Assembly (NCBI GenBank): GCA_964493075.1
Contig: CAZBNU010000101.1
Span: 1 to 13,476 of the forward strand
Source of the DNA: SLFT01 sp964493075
GTDB taxonomy: Bacteria; Hydrogenedentota; Hydrogenedentia; Hydrogenedentales; CAITNO01
Direction of reading: 5' to 3'
DNA length: 13,476 nucleotides
The notes beneath the pieces are model-generated. The model was given only the letters and a program-made list of their open reading frames with translations, had not been told where the DNA came from and made no database searches. How positions within the stretch are numbered: the first letter of the stretch is position 1; each line of letters begins with the position of its first letter. Shown one piece after another: positions 12,611 through 13,476 of the stretch. The translations under genes were made by a program, and so were the position numbers.

Positions 12611-13476
12611 ATGTTGAGATACAAGGGTTTCGTCAGCGGAATATGTGTTGTGGCGGCTGCGTTAGCAGGCATCAGCGTAACGGTTGCGTGGGCGGAAACT
12701 ACCGCCGAACTTCAGATGGCTACCTTTGATATTGACGCAACGCCGCCTGTCGGTTCACACTTGGCCTATAACCCTGTAATCGGCAGTTGGGATATGGGCC
12801 TGCGCGCACGGGGTATCGTGTTGCTGGGTGCAGACGTGCCAATCGTATTGTGCGCAGTGGATTTTGTGGGCATTGGCAGCGAAGGCCATGACGCTTTTCG
12901 CCAGACTCTTGCCGAAGCTGTCGGCACCGACATGAAGCATGTTGCCGTCCATACCGTTCATCAGCACGACGCCCCCGGCTGCGATTTTACGGCGGAACGC
13001 ATCCTGAAGGGACATGGCATCACGCCCCAGCGTTATGAAGGCACCTTTCACCGGGAAGTGATTAAAAGGTTGGGTGAAGCAGCAAAGCAATCGTTGGCAA
13101 AAGCGCAACCGCTTACCCACATTGGTCTCGGCAGCGCCCCAGTGCATAAGGTGGCTTCCAACCGGCGGATAGTGGGGCCAGACGGAAAAGTGGGGGACAT
13201 GCGCGGTTCCTCATGTAAGAATGCCACGCTGATTGAAGCGCCTGAAGGGCTGCTTGATCCTGATGTGAATCTGGTCAGTTTCTGGAATGGCGACACGCCG
13301 GTGGCTGTGTTGAGTTACTATGCCTGCCATCCGCAAAGTTATTACCGAACCGGTATTCCCAATCCGGATTTTCCGGGGGTGGCCCGTTTCCTGCGGCAAA
13401 TGGCGGTGCCCGATGCGCTGCATGTTCACTTCGACGGTGCAGGCGGGAACGTCGCTGCCGGCAAATATAACGATGG
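12611..13476 (+). CDS. Neutral/alkaline ceramidase-like secreted protein (3' partial)
   Basis: The first 288 residues; the gene continues past the right edge. The ATG at 12611 follows AAGGAG (12596-12601) with a nine-base spacing. A signal peptide ('MLRYKGFVSGICVVAAALAG', cleaved near 'AWA') precedes a ceramidase N-terminal-like domain: 'FDIDATPPVGS', 'ARGIVLLGADVPIVLCAVDF', 'HTVHQHDAPG' with His114, His117 and His119, 'YACHPQSYYR' with His240, and 'DGAGGNVAAGKYND' at 275-288. The His motifs correspond to the zinc site of neutral ceramidases. Where the classical enzyme has its nucleophile in a GDVSPN-type motif, this protein reads GNVAAG, so the serine seems to be alanine (A282). Amide hydrolysis of ceramide is therefore doubtful, and a different hydrolytic reaction or substrate is possible. 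It lies 16 bases after the BNR_4-like gene, probably in the same operon. Confidence 0.8.
   Translation, partial: MLRYKGFVSGICVVAAALAGISVTVAWAETTAELQMATFDIDATPPVGSHLAYNPVIGSWDMGLRARGIVLLGADVPIVLCAVDFVGIGSEGHDAFRQTLAEAVGTDMKHVAVHTVHQHDAPGCDFTAERILKGHGITPQRYEGTFHREVIKRLGEAAKQSLAKAQPLTHIGLGSAPVHKVASNRRIVGPDGKVGDMRGSSCKNATLIEAPEGLLDPDVNLVSFWNGDTPVAVLSYYACHPQSYYRTGIPNPDFPGVARFLRQMAVPDALHVHFDGAGGNVAAGKYND

Noticed and set aside
1..13476. tRNA, rRNA, CRISPR array, transposase, phage or toxin-antitoxin genes
   Set aside because: I looked for these on both strands and saw no supporting motifs; the only repeats are the palindromes and the paralogous block listed.

Overview
The window looks like a fragment of a metagenome-assembled bacterial genome: it holds two runs of N, one of exactly 100 bases, the usual filler for a scaffold gap of unknown length. 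The gene content suggests Candidatus Hydrogenedentota or a related planctomycete- or Lentisphaera-like lineage. Pointers are pseudopilin-like proteins ending in a 'DGHV' motif, UroD-fold proteins that are not heme enzymes, RhaT-type sugar transporters, Asp-box secreted proteins and ceramidase-like proteins. This placement is from memory of those families and was not computed.

Layout. (1) 2-1829, plus strand: two tandem paralogous membrane proteins. The first, cut by the window edge, joins an anti-sigma-type zinc-binding domain (zf-HC2) to one transmembrane helix and a pseudopilin-like outer domain. The second keeps the helix and outer domain but has no zinc finger. (2) 1830-1991: a short spacer between convergent genes, filled with two palindromic elements. 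(3) 1992-5588, minus strand: a secreted PhoD-like metallophosphatase, an SDR-DUF2867 protein and the C-terminal half of a DUF2177 membrane protein that runs into the 100-N gap. (4) 5763-7709, plus strand: a secreted protein with a probable alpha-helical barrel followed by Asp-box repeats. A perfect 20-bp hairpin separates it from the next, convergent operon. (5) 7766-9996, minus strand: a two-gene operon with a RhaT-type sugar/proton symporter first and a UroD/MtaA-fold protein second. (6) 10192 to the end, plus strand, divergent from rhaT: a secreted BNR_4-like protein and, 16 bases later, a ceramidase-like protein cut by the right edge.

How the parts may fit together. The divergent rhaT-uroD and BNR_4-ceramidase operons share a 195-base control region. 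With the Asp-box protein they look like a small locus for recognising or cutting an extracellular glycan or glycolipid and importing a sugar, perhaps a deoxy or O-methylated one. The substrate is inference. The most unusual item is the tandem pair at the left edge, which suggests a transmembrane sigma-factor regulator whose sensor domain was borrowed from the pseudopilin-like family. No tRNA, rRNA, CRISPR array, transposase or phage gene was seen, and no gene-free stretch exceeds 300 bases.
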